Counted from the stretch's first letter, positions 43,620 through 53,555 are shown. The stretch: 64,000 nt of DNA from CAVXSP01 sp963764505 (GCA_963764505.1 CAVXSP010000001.1:3534001-3598000), one strand, 5' to 3'. Numbers and translations: made by a program. The notes: generated from the letters alone by a model not told the origin.

Positions 43620-44809
43620 TGCCCCCGCTGATCCGCCCGCGCGAGCGCGCCGCCTGGGTTGCCGGATTCCTGCTCGTCGCCGCGCTGCTCGTCCTGACGC
43701 GATTCACGAGCGCCGACGCCGACTCGGTCCGCTACGCGACCATTTCGGCGACGCTGTCGACGCTGCCCGTCGTCCGCTGGGTGGCGCCGGAATGGTGGGG
43801 CCTCTCGCCCGACAACCCGCTGTCCGGATACTTTCTCGAGCACCCGGCCGGTCTCTTCCTGATTCCGGCCGCACTCGGCCGACTCGGCGTGCCTGCGGAG
43901 CAGGCGCCGTACATCTTCGGCGTGGCGGCCGGTCTCGCCGCGCTCCTCCTCGCGGCGTACCTCGTTGCCCGGTTGAGCTCCCGCGAGACCGGACGCATCG
44001 CGCTCGTGCTGCTGCAGCTGATGCCGCTCGCATTCGTGTTCCGCATCCGCGACAACCACGAGTATCCGATGCTGGTCTGTCTGCTCGTCAGCCTGGTCGG
44101 ACTCGCGCGACTCGACCGGACGTGGAGCTGGGCGCTGGCCGTCGCGTTCGGATTCAGTGCGGCGCTCCTCGTGAAGGGCGTCTTCGCGGCCATCGTACTG
44201 CTCGGCGCGCTCCTGTGGATCCTCGTCAATCCCACCGGCGGTTCGCGGGCACGACAGATCGCCGCCTGTCTCGCCGCGGTCGCCGTGATGGGAGCCACGG
44301 CCGTCGTCTACGACGTGTGGTACGCGCACGTCACCGGCGGGCCGTTCTGGCGCGCCTACTGGGCGCGGCAGATTGCGCCGGTGGACGTCGCCTCGCCGCT
44401 CGGCGAGGGATGGAGCTTCGCCCGTCACCTCGGGTTCTACGCCGGGCGTCTCCTCTTTCATCCGGCGCCGTGGAGCGTCGCGCTGGTCATTCTGGCGTGG
44501 CGCCGGCGCCCGGCCTTGGGCGGCCCGGATTCTTCCGAACGGCGCGGGCTTGCGTTCGTGGCGACCTTCACGGCCTCGTCGGTGCTGCTCCTGAGCCTGG
44601 CCAGCCGCTTCGCGGAACGGTACGCGTTCTCAGCCAGTTACCTGATCGGCGCGGCGGGCGCCGCCGCCGTCGGATGCGTGTGGCCAGCGCTGGCGCGCGG
44701 CGTCGCGCGCCTGGACGATCGCGTTCCGGCGTTGCCGGTCGTCGTCTGGATCGTGCTCGCCGTGCTGCGTCTGGCGCTCGGGCCGTGGCTGCCGCGGATC
44801 GGGGGATGA
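43619..44809 (+). CDS. Membrane glycosyltransferase, ArnT/PMT-like (GT-C fold)
   Basis: A 396-residue multi-spanning protein. The ATG overlaps the stop of the kinase gene (TAATG). About ten hydrophobic helices are visible, with a first periplasmic loop (SADADSVRYATISATL) and charged loops such as FRIRDNHEYPML. It lacks clear Pfam-level motifs but resembles dolichyl-phosphate-mannose mannosyltransferase-type enzymes, which move sugars from polyprenyl phosphate onto envelope targets. Donor and acceptor are unknown. It is the last gene of the plus-strand envelope cluster. Confidence 0.7.
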   Translation: MPPLIRPRERAAWVAGFLLVAALLVLTRFTSADADSVRYATISATLSTLPVVRWVAPEWWGLSPDNPLSGYFLEHPAGLFLIPAALGRLGVPAEQAPYIFGVAAGLAALLLAAYLVARLSSRETGRIALVLLQLMPLAFVFRIRDNHEYPMLVCLLVSLVGLARLDRTWSWALAVAFGFSAALLVKGVFAAIVLLGALLWILVNPTGGSRARQIAACLAAVAVMGATAVVYDVWYAHVTGGPFWRAYWARQIAPVDVASPLGEGWSFARHLGFYAGRLLFHPAPWSVALVILAWRRRPALGGPDSSERRGLAFVATFTASSVLLLSLASRFAERYAFSASYLIGAAGAAAVGCVWPALARGVARLDDRVPALPVVVWIVLAVLRLALGPWLPRIGG

Positions 44810-44824
44810 GCCGGCCCCTGCGGC

Positions 44825-46483
44825 TCAAGGGCAGCGGTTCTTCACGAGCAGCACGTCTTCGGGAGGCCGGCGCGCGACGATGTCGGACAGCTTCGCGTCG
44901 AAGACCGACAGCGGGTGGCGGGCGGCGATGCAGACGGCGGGCGCCAGACGGCGGACGGCGTTCCATTCCTCGATGCCCATCAGGGCCCACGCCTCACGCG
45001 GACCGGCGAAGAACGCCTGCGCCTGCTCGGGACTGCCAATCTCCTCGACCGGGCCGCGGTCGGCATAGTAGACGAAGCTCTGGAGCCCCATGTTGAACGC
45101 GCCGAGCTTCGCGCCGGGCGCGGCCTCCGCCGCGAGCGTGCGCACCAGGGGCGGTACCGGCTTCGTGCGCTCGACGGCGGGGAGCACGAGCCCGACGAAC
45201 AGGTAGTCGACGGCCACGAAGCCGGCGGCCAGGGCGAGCACGGCCGCGCGGCGGCGCGTCGTGAGCCAGAGCACGCCGGCCGTCAGGCCGGTGAGCCCGA
45301 GCACGAGGGCGTACGGGCGGGCCTCAGGCAACGCGTAGTAGCCGGCCGTCGGGCCGAACAGCCATGCGAGCACAGCCGCAGCGGCCACGCACAAGCCCGA
45401 GACGGAGACGAACAGCGCGCTCAGCAGCGGCGCTGGCCGCCCGGCGAAGCTGTCGGCGAGCGCCGCTGCGACGAGCGCGGCCACGGCCGGGACGATCGGA
45501 AAGATGTAGAGATCCTGCTTCGTCCGCGAGAGCGAGAACACGACGACGAACGCGACGATCCACCACCAGAGGAGTCGATCCAGCGCCGGGCCGGCGCTCG
45601 CGGCCCGCGAACGCCGCGAGCGGACGGCGGCGGCGATCCCGAGGAGCGGCGAGAGGACGAACGGCGCCCAGGGAAAGAGCTCGCCCAGCAGCACCGGGAT
45701 GTAGAACGCGACGTTCCGGTCTCCGGGCGCCATCGCCGTGGTGGCGTAGCGCTCCAGATTCTCCTCGACGAGGAAGCTCGTGATGTACTGCCAGCCGTGC
45801 TGGAGGTACACCGCGATGTACCAGGGCAGCACGATGGCCAGCACGGTCGCGAGGCCCCGGAGCGGCATGAGCTGTCGGATCTCGCCGAGCCGCCGCTCCG
45901 TCAGCAGCCAGAGAAGGCAGACGAGCCCGGGAATCGCGATGGCGACCGGTCCCTTCGTCAGCACGCCGAGGCCGAGTGCGACGTACATCAGCACCAGATA
46001 GCGGCGCCGCTTCTGCGGCTGGGCCTGCGCCAGGGCGAATCCCGCGAGCGCGATCGACGTGAAGGTCGCCAGATAGACGTCGATGAAGATCTTCCGTGCG
46101 AACCAGACGAAGCGCGGCGCCGTGGCGACGATCAGGGCCGCGAGCACGCCGACCAGCCTCGAGCGCAGCGCGCTGCCGATCAGAAACGCCGCCAGGACGA
46201 TGGCCAGCGCGCCGAGGGCGATGCCGATCCGCTCGACGGTCACGCTGTCGCCGAGTGCGCGATACAGACCCGCGACGATCCAGTAGCTGAGGACGGGCTT
46301 GTTGAACCGCGGCTGGCCGTTGAAGCTCGGATTGACGTAGTCGCCGGACCGGATCATCTGACGCGGCGTTTCGACGTAGAACGCCTCGTTCGTGTCCCAC
46401 ACCGAATTGGCGCCGAGAAAGATGAAGTAGACCGGAAGGGCGAGCGCGAGGACGACCGCGAACCTGCGAAGGGAGTTTTCCAC
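44825..46483 (-). CDS. ArnT-like glycosyltransferase family 39 protein
   Basis: A 552-residue inner-membrane GT-C enzyme. The first loop carries GANSVWDTNEAFYVETPRQMIRSGDYVNPSFNGQPRFNKPVLSYW, matching the D-E-x-x-Y and R-N-KPP-type pattern of ArnT/PMT enzymes. VLTKGPVAIAIPGLV and LSRTKQDLYIFPIVPA follow, with around a dozen membrane helices. ArnT moves aminoarabinose from undecaprenyl phosphate onto lipid A; the sugar used here is unknown. It converges with the preceding cluster and lies 16 bp downstream of purH. Confidence 0.85.
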   Translation of the reverse strand: MENSLRRFAVVLALALPVYFIFLGANSVWDTNEAFYVETPRQMIRSGDYVNPSFNGQPRFNKPVLSYWIVAGLYRALGDSVTVERIGIALGALAIVLAAFLIGSALRSRLVGVLAALIVATAPRFVWFARKIFIDVYLATFTSIALAGFALAQAQPQKRRRYLVLMYVALGLGVLTKGPVAIAIPGLVCLLWLLTERRLGEIRQLMPLRGLATVLAIVLPWYIAVYLQHGWQYITSFLVEENLERYATTAMAPGDRNVAFYIPVLLGELFPWAPFVLSPLLGIAAAVRSRRSRAASAGPALDRLLWWWIVAFVVVFSLSRTKQDLYIFPIVPAVAALVAAALADSFAGRPAPLLSALFVSVSGLCVAAAAVLAWLFGPTAGYYALPEARPYALVLGLTGLTAGVLWLTTRRRAAVLALAAGFVAVDYLFVGLVLPAVERTKPVPPLVRTLAAEAAPGAKLGAFNMGLQSFVYYADRGPVEEIGSPEQAQAFFAGPREAWALMGIEEWNAVRRLAPAVCIAARHPLSVFDAKLSDIVARRPPEDVLLVKNRCP

Positions 46484-46498
46484 AGGGAAAACTCCCGC

Positions 46499-48079
46499 TC
46501 AATGGCGGAAGTGCCGCCGCCCCGTGAAGACCATGGCGAGGCCGTGGGCGTTGGCGGCGGCCACCACCTCCGCATCGCGCATCGAGCCGCCGGGCTGGAC
46601 CACAGCCGTGGCGCCCGCCGCCGCAATCGCATCGAGGCCGTCCCGGAACGGGAAAAACGCATCGGAGGCCGCCGCCGATCCGCGCAATCGATCGCCCGCC
46701 TTCATGACGGCCGTCTTGACCGCGTCGACGCGGCTCATCTGTCCCGCGCCTATCGCCAGGGTCGCATCCGGCGACGTGAACACGACGGCGTTGGACTTCA
46801 CGTGCGCGCACACGCGCCAGGCGAACCGCAGCGCCCGCCACTCCTCGGGCGTCGGAGCCCGGTCGGTGGCCACGCGCGGCTGCTCCCCGGCCGGCCACGG
46901 CTCGCGCGCCTCGCTGACCACGTCCCGCACCTGCACGAGCCATCCGCCGAGAATCGACCTGGCATCCCGACCCGCGTCGGGATCCGAGAAGTCGGCCGTG
47001 ACCACTCGGAGGTTCGGCTTGCCGCCGAGCATCGCCAGCACGTCGCCGGACGGCCTCAGCCCCGGCGCGATGACGGCCTCGATGAACGTGCTCGTCAGCG
47101 CGCGCGCCGTATCCGGATCAATCGGCCGATTGAGTCCGACAATGCCCCCGAACGCCGACAGCGGGTCGGCCTCGCGCGCACGCACGTAGGCCTCCTCGAG
47201 CGAAGCGGCCGTCGCGACGCCGCAGGGATTCGTGTGCTTGATCACGACGGCGGCCGGCGTCTCGAACTCGAGCGCAAGGCGCGCGGCCGCGTCGAGGTCG
47301 AGCAGGTTCGTATAGGAGAGCTCCTTGCCCTGGTGCACGACGGCCCCGCCGAAGCCCGCCGGCCCCTCCGCATACCAGGCGCCGGACTGATGCGGATTCT
47401 CGCCATACCGCAGGTCCCGCAGCTTCGTCAGCTGCGGGCGCCAGCTCGCCGGCAGCAGGTCCGGCGCAGGCTCCGCCCGCGCGAACGACGAGGAGGGCTC
47501 GTCGAACCGGACCCGCTCGAGGGTCGAGGCGATCGTGCGATGGTACTCGGCCGTGTGCGCGATCGCCTTTCTGGCCAGCTCGAAGCGGAACGGCAGCGAG
47601 GCGCCGCCGGCCGAGAGCGCCGACAGCACCCGCGGATAGTCGGCCGGGTCGACGACGACGAGCACGTCCCGGAAGTTCTTCGCCGCCGCGCGCAGCAGAC
47701 TCGGACCGCCGATATCGATCTCCTCGATCAGCTCGTCGAACGGCGTCTCGGCCCGCGCCGCCGCTTTCGCGAACGGATAGAGATTGACGACGACGAGGTC
47801 GATCGCCGTGATGCCGTGGGCGGCGAGCGCGGCCCGATCGTCCGCGCGATGCCGGCGGGCGAGGATGCCCGCGTGCACGCGCGGGTGCAGCGTCTTCACG
47901 CGGCCGTCCATCATCTCGGGAAAGCCGGTCACGTCGGCCATCCCCAGCACGGACATGTCTGCCTGCCTGAGGACTTGGGCAGTTCCCCCAGTCGAAACCA
48001 GCTCCCAGCCGCGCTCCACCAGCTCCGCGGCGAACGGCACGAGCCCGTTCTTGTCCGAGACACTCAATAACGCACGCAT
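46499..48079 (-). CDS. purH: Bifunctional AICAR transformylase/IMP cyclohydrolase
   Basis: A 526-residue enzyme for the last two steps of IMP synthesis. The N-terminal cyclohydrolase reads RALLSVSDKNGLVPFAAELVERGWELVSTGGTA and DGRVKTLHPRVHAGIL, with DLVVVNLYPF. The C-terminal transformylase contains LRYGENPHQSGAWY, ELSYTNLLDLDAA, VIKHTNPCGVA and AFGGIVGLNR, ending PGGSMRDAEVVAAAN. The ATG at 48079 was chosen over an upstream TTG. The gene is divergent from the cold-shock gene. Confidence 0.97.
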   Translation of the reverse strand: MRALLSVSDKNGLVPFAAELVERGWELVSTGGTAQVLRQADMSVLGMADVTGFPEMMDGRVKTLHPRVHAGILARRHRADDRAALAAHGITAIDLVVVNLYPFAKAAARAETPFDELIEEIDIGGPSLLRAAAKNFRDVLVVVDPADYPRVLSALSAGGASLPFRFELARKAIAHTAEYHRTIASTLERVRFDEPSSSFARAEPAPDLLPASWRPQLTKLRDLRYGENPHQSGAWYAEGPAGFGGAVVHQGKELSYTNLLDLDAAARLALEFETPAAVVIKHTNPCGVATAASLEEAYVRAREADPLSAFGGIVGLNRPIDPDTARALTSTFIEAVIAPGLRPSGDVLAMLGGKPNLRVVTADFSDPDAGRDARSILGGWLVQVRDVVSEAREPWPAGEQPRVATDRAPTPEEWRALRFAWRVCAHVKSNAVVFTSPDATLAIGAGQMSRVDAVKTAVMKAGDRLRGSAAASDAFFPFRDGLDAIAAAGATAVVQPGGSMRDAEVVAAANAHGLAMVFTGRRHFRH

Positions 48080-48084
48080 AGTGA

Positions 48085-48114
48085 TTGACAAGCTCCGTTC
48101 CGCCCGGCTAGAGT
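48085..48114 (+). promoter_or_regulatory. Candidate sigma-70 promoter for the cold-shock gene
   Basis: A perfect -35 TTGACA (48085-48090) and TAGAGT (48109-48114) are separated by 18 bases. The predicted start near 48121 gives a leader of about 135 bases before the ATG at 48256. Confidence 0.5.
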
Positions 48115-48150
48115 CCCCGGTTGACGTTGGGCGGGCTGGCGTCGAAGTTG

Positions 48151-48175
48151 AGGCCGCACGTTGCGGCCTTTTTTT
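48151..48175 (+). terminator. Intrinsic terminator in the cold-shock leader
   Basis: AGGCCGCA (48151-48158) pairs with TGCGGCCT (48162-48169) around CGT, and the stem runs into seven T. It lies between the candidate promoter and the start codon of the cold-shock gene on the same strand. It may act as an attenuator or end a leader RNA of about 55 bases. Confidence 0.75.
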
Positions 48176-48255
48176 GTCACCGCGTCGCGCTCGCAGTACG
48201 GGCGACGCGGGGGCAGTGCGGCGGATTCCGCCGCAATTCTCGCAAGGCAGGCACG

Positions 48256-48462
48256 ATGCGCATCACGGGCAAGGTCAAGTGGTTCAACAACGCGAAAGGC
48301 TACGGCTTCATCGAGCGTGAAGGGGGCAACGACGTGTTCGTCCACTTCTCGGCAATTCAGGGGGCCGGCTTCAGGACACTCGAGGAAGGTCAGGCGGTCG
48401 AGTTCGAAATCGTCGACGGTCCAAAGGGTCCGCAGGCCGGGAACGTCACCAAGCCGAGCTAA
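48256..48462 (+). CDS. Cold-shock domain protein
   Basis: A 68-residue OB-fold RNA chaperone of the CspA family. GKVKWFNNAKGYGFIEREGGNDVFVHFSAIQ contains both RNP motifs (KGYGFI and VFVHF). The remainder, FRTLEEGQAVEFEIVDGPKGPQAGNV, is standard. The long leader with an internal terminator hairpin suggests control by RNA structure, as with known cspA mRNAs. It is followed by a perfect 11-bp stem-loop. Confidence 0.96.
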   Translation: MRITGKVKWFNNAKGYGFIEREGGNDVFVHFSAIQGAGFRTLEEGQAVEFEIVDGPKGPQAGNVTKPS

Positions 48463-48468
48463 CCACAC

Positions 48469-48499
48469 GAGGGACCGGAGCGCGGCGTTCCGGTCCCTC
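48469..48499 (+). terminator. Stem-loop after the cold-shock gene
   Basis: GAGGGACCGGA and TCCGGTCCCTC pair perfectly around nine bases, starting seven bases after the stop codon. It has no T tract, so it may stabilise the 3' end or act with Rho. Confidence 0.5.
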
Positions 48500-48548
48500 A
48501 CACCGCGCGGACAGCCGCCGCCCCGCCACACAGCCCGCCTCTTCTCCA

Positions 48549-48989
48549 CTAGCCGATCAGAAACCAGACGAGCGGAAGCCAGAGCTCGCGCGCGTACGGC
48601 AGCGGCTGGTCGTCGATCAGCACCTCGGTGCCGGGGACGTCCGCGACCAGCTCGTAGAGATCGCGGATGCGGGTCGGCCGCTCGCCCGGGAAGAACCGAG
48701 CCCGATAGCGCGGCTCCCCCTCCACCGTCCGCTCGAAGAGCTCGTCCGAGGCGCGGGCCAGCTCGACCGCGCGCACGCAGTCCGGGCCGTCGAAGCGGGG
48801 GAAGTCGATCGAGATCGAGAACGGAACGGCCGGCGCGCCGAAGATCGCGGCGCGCAGCTCGGGACTGAGCGCCGCCAGCTCTTCGTCGCTTGGCTGTTCC
48901 GACAGATCCGCGTACGGCCAGAAGCGCTCGAGCGGCCGATGGACGGGCCGATCGGGCAACACTGGACTCGGATCGTTGGGCGAAGACAT
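48549..48989 (-). CDS. Conserved-type hypothetical protein
   Basis: A 146-residue protein without a signal peptide or membrane helix. The N-terminus is Pro-rich, followed by RPLERFWPYADLSEQPSDEELAALSPELRAAIFG, a central PFSISIDFPRFDG strand, and the end VLIDDQPLPYARELWLPLVWFLIG. Acidic helices and aromatic strands give it a globular look, and codon use matches the neighbouring genes. No function is recognised. It is divergent from selA, with about 93 bp between start codons, and converges on the cold-shock gene. Confidence 0.7.
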   Translation of the reverse strand: MSSPNDPSPVLPDRPVHRPLERFWPYADLSEQPSDEELAALSPELRAAIFGAPAVPFSISIDFPRFDGPDCVRAVELARASDELFERTVEGEPRYRARFFPGERPTRIRDLYELVADVPGTEVLIDDQPLPYARELWLPLVWFLIG

Positions 48990-49082
48990 CGGTCAGTCGG
49001 GCGGCGGTCGGCGCGGACTCGCGCCGCGAACGCGAGTGATTCCGAAATGCTATCCTGATCGCCCCCGCCCCGCAACCGCACC

Positions 49083-50510
49083 ATGCGCGAGTTCCACGTC
49101 ATTCCATCCATCGAGACGTTCCTCCAGCGGGACGCGGTGCGGCAGGCGATCGAGCGCTACGGCCGGCATGGCGTCGTGGCCGCCGCGCGCGAAGCGGCCG
49201 CTGCGCTGCGAGCGTCCATCGAGCGCGATGCGGAGATTCCCGTGCCCGCGGCCGACTGGATGGAGGCAGAGGTGCTGTCTGCGCTCGCGTCGCGGATCGC
49301 CTCGTCCCTGCGGCGCGTGATCAATGCGACTGGCGTGATCATCCACACCAACCTCGGACGCGCGCCGCTCGCGGCTGCCGCCCGCGAACGGATCGACGCC
49401 GTCGCCGGAGGATACGCCAACATCGAGTTCGACCTCGCCGCCGGAACGCGCGGGCGGCGGCACGTGCACGCCGAGCGGCTGCTCTGCCGGCTCACCGGCG
49501 CCGAGGCGGGCGTCATCGTCAACAACAACGCCGCGGCCACGCTGCTCGCGCTCGCGGCGCTCGCGGCGGGCCGCGAGGTGCTCGTCTCGCGCGGTGAGCT
49601 CGTCGAGATCGGCGGCGGCTTCCGCGTCCCGGACGTGATGGCGCAATCGGGCGCGTCGCTCCGAGAAGTGGGCACGACCAACCGCACGCGCGTCGCCGAC
49701 TACGCGGCGGCGATCGGCTCACGCACCGGGATGATCTTGCGCGTGCATCCGTCGAACTTCCGTATCGAGGGGTTCACCGAGCGGCCTCCACTGCGCGAAC
49801 TGGCCGCGCTCGCGCACCGGTTTCAGCTTCCGCTCTTCGAGGACCTCGGCAGCGGATGGCTCCGGCCGGATGCCCAGGCCCCGGCGCCGCTCGGCCGCGA
49901 GCCGTCCGCGGTCGAGAGCGTGGCCGAGGGCGCCGACCTGGTCGCGTTCAGCGGCGACAAGCTGCTCGGCGGGCCGCAGGCCGGAATCATCGTGGGACGC
50001 GGGGGGCTCGTCGAGGCCGTGCGGCGGCATCCGCTGATGCGCGCGGTGCGAGCCGGCAAGCTGACGTACGCGGCAATCGAGGCGACGCTCTCGCTCTGGG
50101 ATCAGCCGTCGCGTCGACCGGAAATCCCCGTGTACCGCATGTTGACGCTCACGCGGGAGGCGCTCGACCGCCGCGCGCGCGCGATGGCCGAACGCCTTGC
50201 CGAGGTGCCCGGCCTTCGCGCCGCCGTGCTGGACGGGAGCTCCACCATCGGCGGCGGCAGCGCCCCCGGTTCGGCGCTGCCCACGCGCCTGGTCGCGATC
50301 GAGGCCGAGGGCCTGTCCGCCTCCACCCTGGACGCGCGGCTGCGCGCGGCCGATCCGCCGGTCGTGGCAAGAGTCCAGAACGACCGCGTGGTCCTCGACC
50401 CGCGCACCCTGACGGACGCGGAAGACATCGAAGTGACCCGGGTCCTCCAGCAGATCATGACCGACCCGCCGCGCGCGGCCGTCGAGGCCGGGCCGGCCTC
50501 AGAAGATTGA
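49083..50510 (+). CDS. selA: L-seryl-tRNA(Sec) selenium transferase
   Basis: A 475-residue PLP enzyme that converts Ser-tRNA(Sec) to Sec-tRNA(Sec). Blocks: VINATGVIIHTNLGRAPLAAAA, AGVIVNNNAAATLLALAALA, VSRGELVEIGGGFRVPDVMAQSGA, EVGTTNRTR, LFEDLGSGWL and the PLP lysine in VAFSGDKLLGGPQAGIIVGR. All SelA motifs are present and the length is normal. selB, selC (tRNA-Sec) and selD are not in the window. Its 3' end overlaps the convergent nuoN by 12 bases. Confidence 0.93.
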   Translation: MREFHVIPSIETFLQRDAVRQAIERYGRHGVVAAAREAAAALRASIERDAEIPVPAADWMEAEVLSALASRIASSLRRVINATGVIIHTNLGRAPLAAAARERIDAVAGGYANIEFDLAAGTRGRRHVHAERLLCRLTGAEAGVIVNNNAAATLLALAALAAGREVLVSRGELVEIGGGFRVPDVMAQSGASLREVGTTNRTRVADYAAAIGSRTGMILRVHPSNFRIEGFTERPPLRELAALAHRFQLPLFEDLGSGWLRPDAQAPAPLGREPSAVESVAEGADLVAFSGDKLLGGPQAGIIVGRGGLVEAVRRHPLMRAVRAGKLTYAAIEATLSLWDQPSRRPEIPVYRMLTLTREALDRRARAMAERLAEVPGLRAAVLDGSSTIGGGSAPGSALPTRLVAIEAEGLSASTLDARLRAADPPVVARVQNDRVVLDPRTLTDAEDIEVTRVLQQIMTDPPRAAVEAGPASED

Positions 50511-51935
50511 CGCGACCGAATCCATGGCGATGCTGATGAGCCGGCCGGGCAGGACGCCCAGATAGAAGACCGCGACGAGCGCGACGAGCAGGCCCGCCAT
50601 GGCGAGGCGCGACGTCTGCGGGCGGTGGCCCGGCGCGCGCTGCTCGCTCATGTACATCATCACGACCACGCGCAGATAGAAGAAGACGGAGATCACGCTG
50701 GTCAGCACGCCGAGGACGGCGAGCGCGATCAGGCCCTTCTGGAGCGCGGCGCTGAAGACGTACCACTTCGCGACGAAGCCGACGGTGGGAGGGAATCCGC
50801 CGAGCGACAGCAGGAAGACGGTCAGCAGCGCGGCCAGTCCCGGGCGCTCCTGCCAGAGACCGGCGAAGTCGCGGATGTCGTCGTGAGGCCGGTCGGCCGT
50901 GGAGAGCGCCGCGAGCACGCCGAAGGCGCCGAGGTTGGTCACGCCGTACGCGACCAGATAGAAGAGCACGGCCGCCTTGCCGGCCGGGCTCGCGGCCACG
51001 AGGCCGACCAGCAGGTAGCCGGCGTGCGCGATGCTGGAGTACGCCAGCATGCGCTTGACGTTCGACTGCGCCACGCCGACGATCGTCCCGAGCAGCATCG
51101 TCAGGGCGGCGATCCCGGAGAGCACGGGCGCCCAGTGGACGTGCAGCGGCTCGAGGGCGGAGAGGAACACCCGCAGGAAGGCGGCGAACGCGGCGGCCTT
51201 CACCGCCGTCGACATGAAGCCCGTCACCAGGGTCGGCGCGCCTTCGTAGACGTCCGGAGTCCACATGTGGAACGGCACGGCCGAGACCTTGAAGGCGAAG
51301 CCCACGAGCAGCAGGACCATCGCGAGCACGATCATCACGCCAGGGTTCACCGACGCGCCGGCGACGCGCATCCCCAGTTCGTCCAGCCTCGTCGTGCCGG
51401 CCACGGCGTATGCGAACGCGATCCCGTAGAGGAAGAACGCGCTCGAGAACGCGCCGAGGACGAAGTACTTGAAGGCGGCCTCCGCCCCCGACGCGCTCGT
51501 CCGCTTGAGTCCGGTCATCACGTAGACGCCGAGCGAGAGGATCTCCAGCGCCACGAAGATGATCAGCAGATCGCGAGTCGATCCGATCATCATCATCCCG
51601 ACGATCGAGAACAGCATCAGGGCCTGGTACTCGCCGCCGGGGAGGTGATCGCGCGCGGCGCTGCCCGAGGACAGCAGAATGGTGAGCAGCCCGATCCCGC
51701 AGAGCGTGATGTAGAAGAAGAGGCTGTAGTGGTCGATGACGATCACGCCGAACCCGGTGATGTCCTGGTTCCACAGGAACAGCGAGGCCGCCACGGCGCC
51801 GAGCAAGCCGATGCCGCCGAGCAACCCGTACGGCACCTGCTCGTCCGGTCCGCGGAACGAGTCGGCGAGGAGCACGGCGCACGCCGACAGCGTGACGATG
51901 AGCAGCGGCGTGACGGCAATCAGATCGGCGCTCAT
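50499..51935 (-). CDS. nuoN: NADH-quinone oxidoreductase subunit N
   Basis: A 478-residue antiporter-like subunit of complex I with about 14 membrane helices. Key segments: a helix-breaking LLLVGFAFKVSAVPFHMWTPDVYEGAPTLVTGFMSTAVKAAAFAAFLR with the proton-path Lys residues, VAQSNVKRMLAYSSIAHAGYLLVG, and GGFPPTVGFVAKWYVFSAAL. It starts one base after the nuoM stop and is the last gene of the operon. Confidence 0.96.
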   Translation of the reverse strand: MSADLIAVTPLLIVTLSACAVLLADSFRGPDEQVPYGLLGGIGLLGAVAASLFLWNQDITGFGVIVIDHYSLFFYITLCGIGLLTILLSSGSAARDHLPGGEYQALMLFSIVGMMMIGSTRDLLIIFVALEILSLGVYVMTGLKRTSASGAEAAFKYFVLGAFSSAFFLYGIAFAYAVAGTTRLDELGMRVAGASVNPGVMIVLAMVLLLVGFAFKVSAVPFHMWTPDVYEGAPTLVTGFMSTAVKAAAFAAFLRVFLSALEPLHVHWAPVLSGIAALTMLLGTIVGVAQSNVKRMLAYSSIAHAGYLLVGLVAASPAGKAAVLFYLVAYGVTNLGAFGVLAALSTADRPHDDIRDFAGLWQERPGLAALLTVFLLSLGGFPPTVGFVAKWYVFSAALQKGLIALAVLGVLTSVISVFFYLRVVVMMYMSEQRAPGHRPQTSRLAMAGLLVALVAVFYLGVLPGRLISIAMDSVASIF

Positions 51936-51936
51936 C

Positions 51937-53555
51937 TCAACGGTCCCCGCGACTCGGGTCGGGCCGGGCGGCCGGCTCCGCGCGCCGGTCCGCCATCGAT
52001 TCCAGGGGCCGCGTCGGCAGCGGCGTCAGGGCGGAGCCGCCCGGCACCGGGACGGCCGCGTTGGCGGGGGCGCCCGTTCCGACGACGTGCTCCACCGTCC
52101 GCCGGACCGCCGGCTCGATGGGCCGGAGGAACACGCCGGGCACGACGCCCATCAGGATCGCCGCGGCGCAGATCGGCGCGATGACGAACCACTCGCGGAC
52201 GCTGAGATCGCGCAGCCCCCTGTTCCTGGCATTGGTGACCGGCCCGTAGTTCACCCGCTGGAACATCCACAGCATGTAGACCGCAGAGAGAATCACGCCC
52301 GTGGCCGCGACCGCCGTGTAGACGCCGGCGGGATGGATCCGCGTCGAGCCGAACGCACCGATCAGGATCAGGAACTCGCCGACGAAGCCGTTCATGCCCG
52401 GCAGCGCCACCGACGCGAGCGTGACGAGCAGGAACGCGGCCACCAGCCTGGGCATCACCGCCTTGAGGCCGCCGTACTCGGCGATGAGCCGCGTGTGCCG
52501 CCGATCGGAGAGCATGCCCACGATCAGGAAGAGCCCGCCCGTGGAGATGCCGTGCGCCAGCATCTGGTAGACGGCTCCCTGGACGCCGTTGACGTTCAGG
52601 GCGGTGAGCCCGAGCACCACGAAGCCCAGGTGGCTGACCGACGAGTACGCGACGAGCTTCTTCATGTCCGGCTGGACCATGGCCACCAGCGCGCCGTACA
52701 CGATCCCGACGACCGCCAGCACGGCGAGGTACGGCGCCACGACCTGCGCCGCCTGCGGAAACAGCGGGAAGGAGAAGCGCAGCAGGCCGTAGGTGCCCAT
52801 CTTCAGGAGCACGCCGGCCAGGATCACCGAGCCGGCGGTCGGCGCCTCGACGTGGGCGTCGGGCAGCCAGGTGTGGAACGGGAAGAGCGGCACCTTGATG
52901 GCGAACGCGACCGTGAACGCCAGGAAGGGCCACATCTGCAGCGCCGGCGGCACGTGCAGGGCGTAGAGGTCGACGATGTCGAAGCTGGGCACGCCGGTGG
53001 CGGTCTGGTGGTAGTACGCGAGCCAGATGATCGCGACGAGCATCAGCACGCTGCCGGCCATCGTGTAGAGGATGAACTTGATCGACGCGTAGACGCGGCG
53101 GTCGTAACCCCAGACCCCGATGAGGAAGTACATCGGGATCAGCATGGCGTCCCAGAACACGTAGAAGAGGAACAGGTCGAGCGAGATGAAGACGCCGATC
53201 ATCGCGGCTTCGAGCACGAGCATGAAGAACGAGAACTCGCGCACGCGCTGCTCGATCGACGTCCACGAGCACAGCAGCGCGATCGGCGTCAGGAACGTCG
53301 TGAGCACGACGAGGAACAGGCTGATCCCGTCGACGCCGACGTGGTACGAGATGCCGAAGTCCGGAAGCCAGGGGCGCGGGCCCTCGACGAACTGGTACTC
53401 GGCGCTCGACGCGTCGAATCCCCACCAGACCACGAGGCCGATCGCCAGCGTGAGCAGCGACACGGCGAGAGCGGTCCGGCGGACCAGGTCGTCGCGGTCG
53501 CGGCCGAGCAGGAGGACGAGCAGCGAGCCGGCGAGCGGCAGGACGACGAGCGACG

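Noticed and set aside
48990..49082. tRNA-Sec next to selA
   Set aside because: No long-armed tRNA-like fold or TCA anticodon loop was found in the gap.
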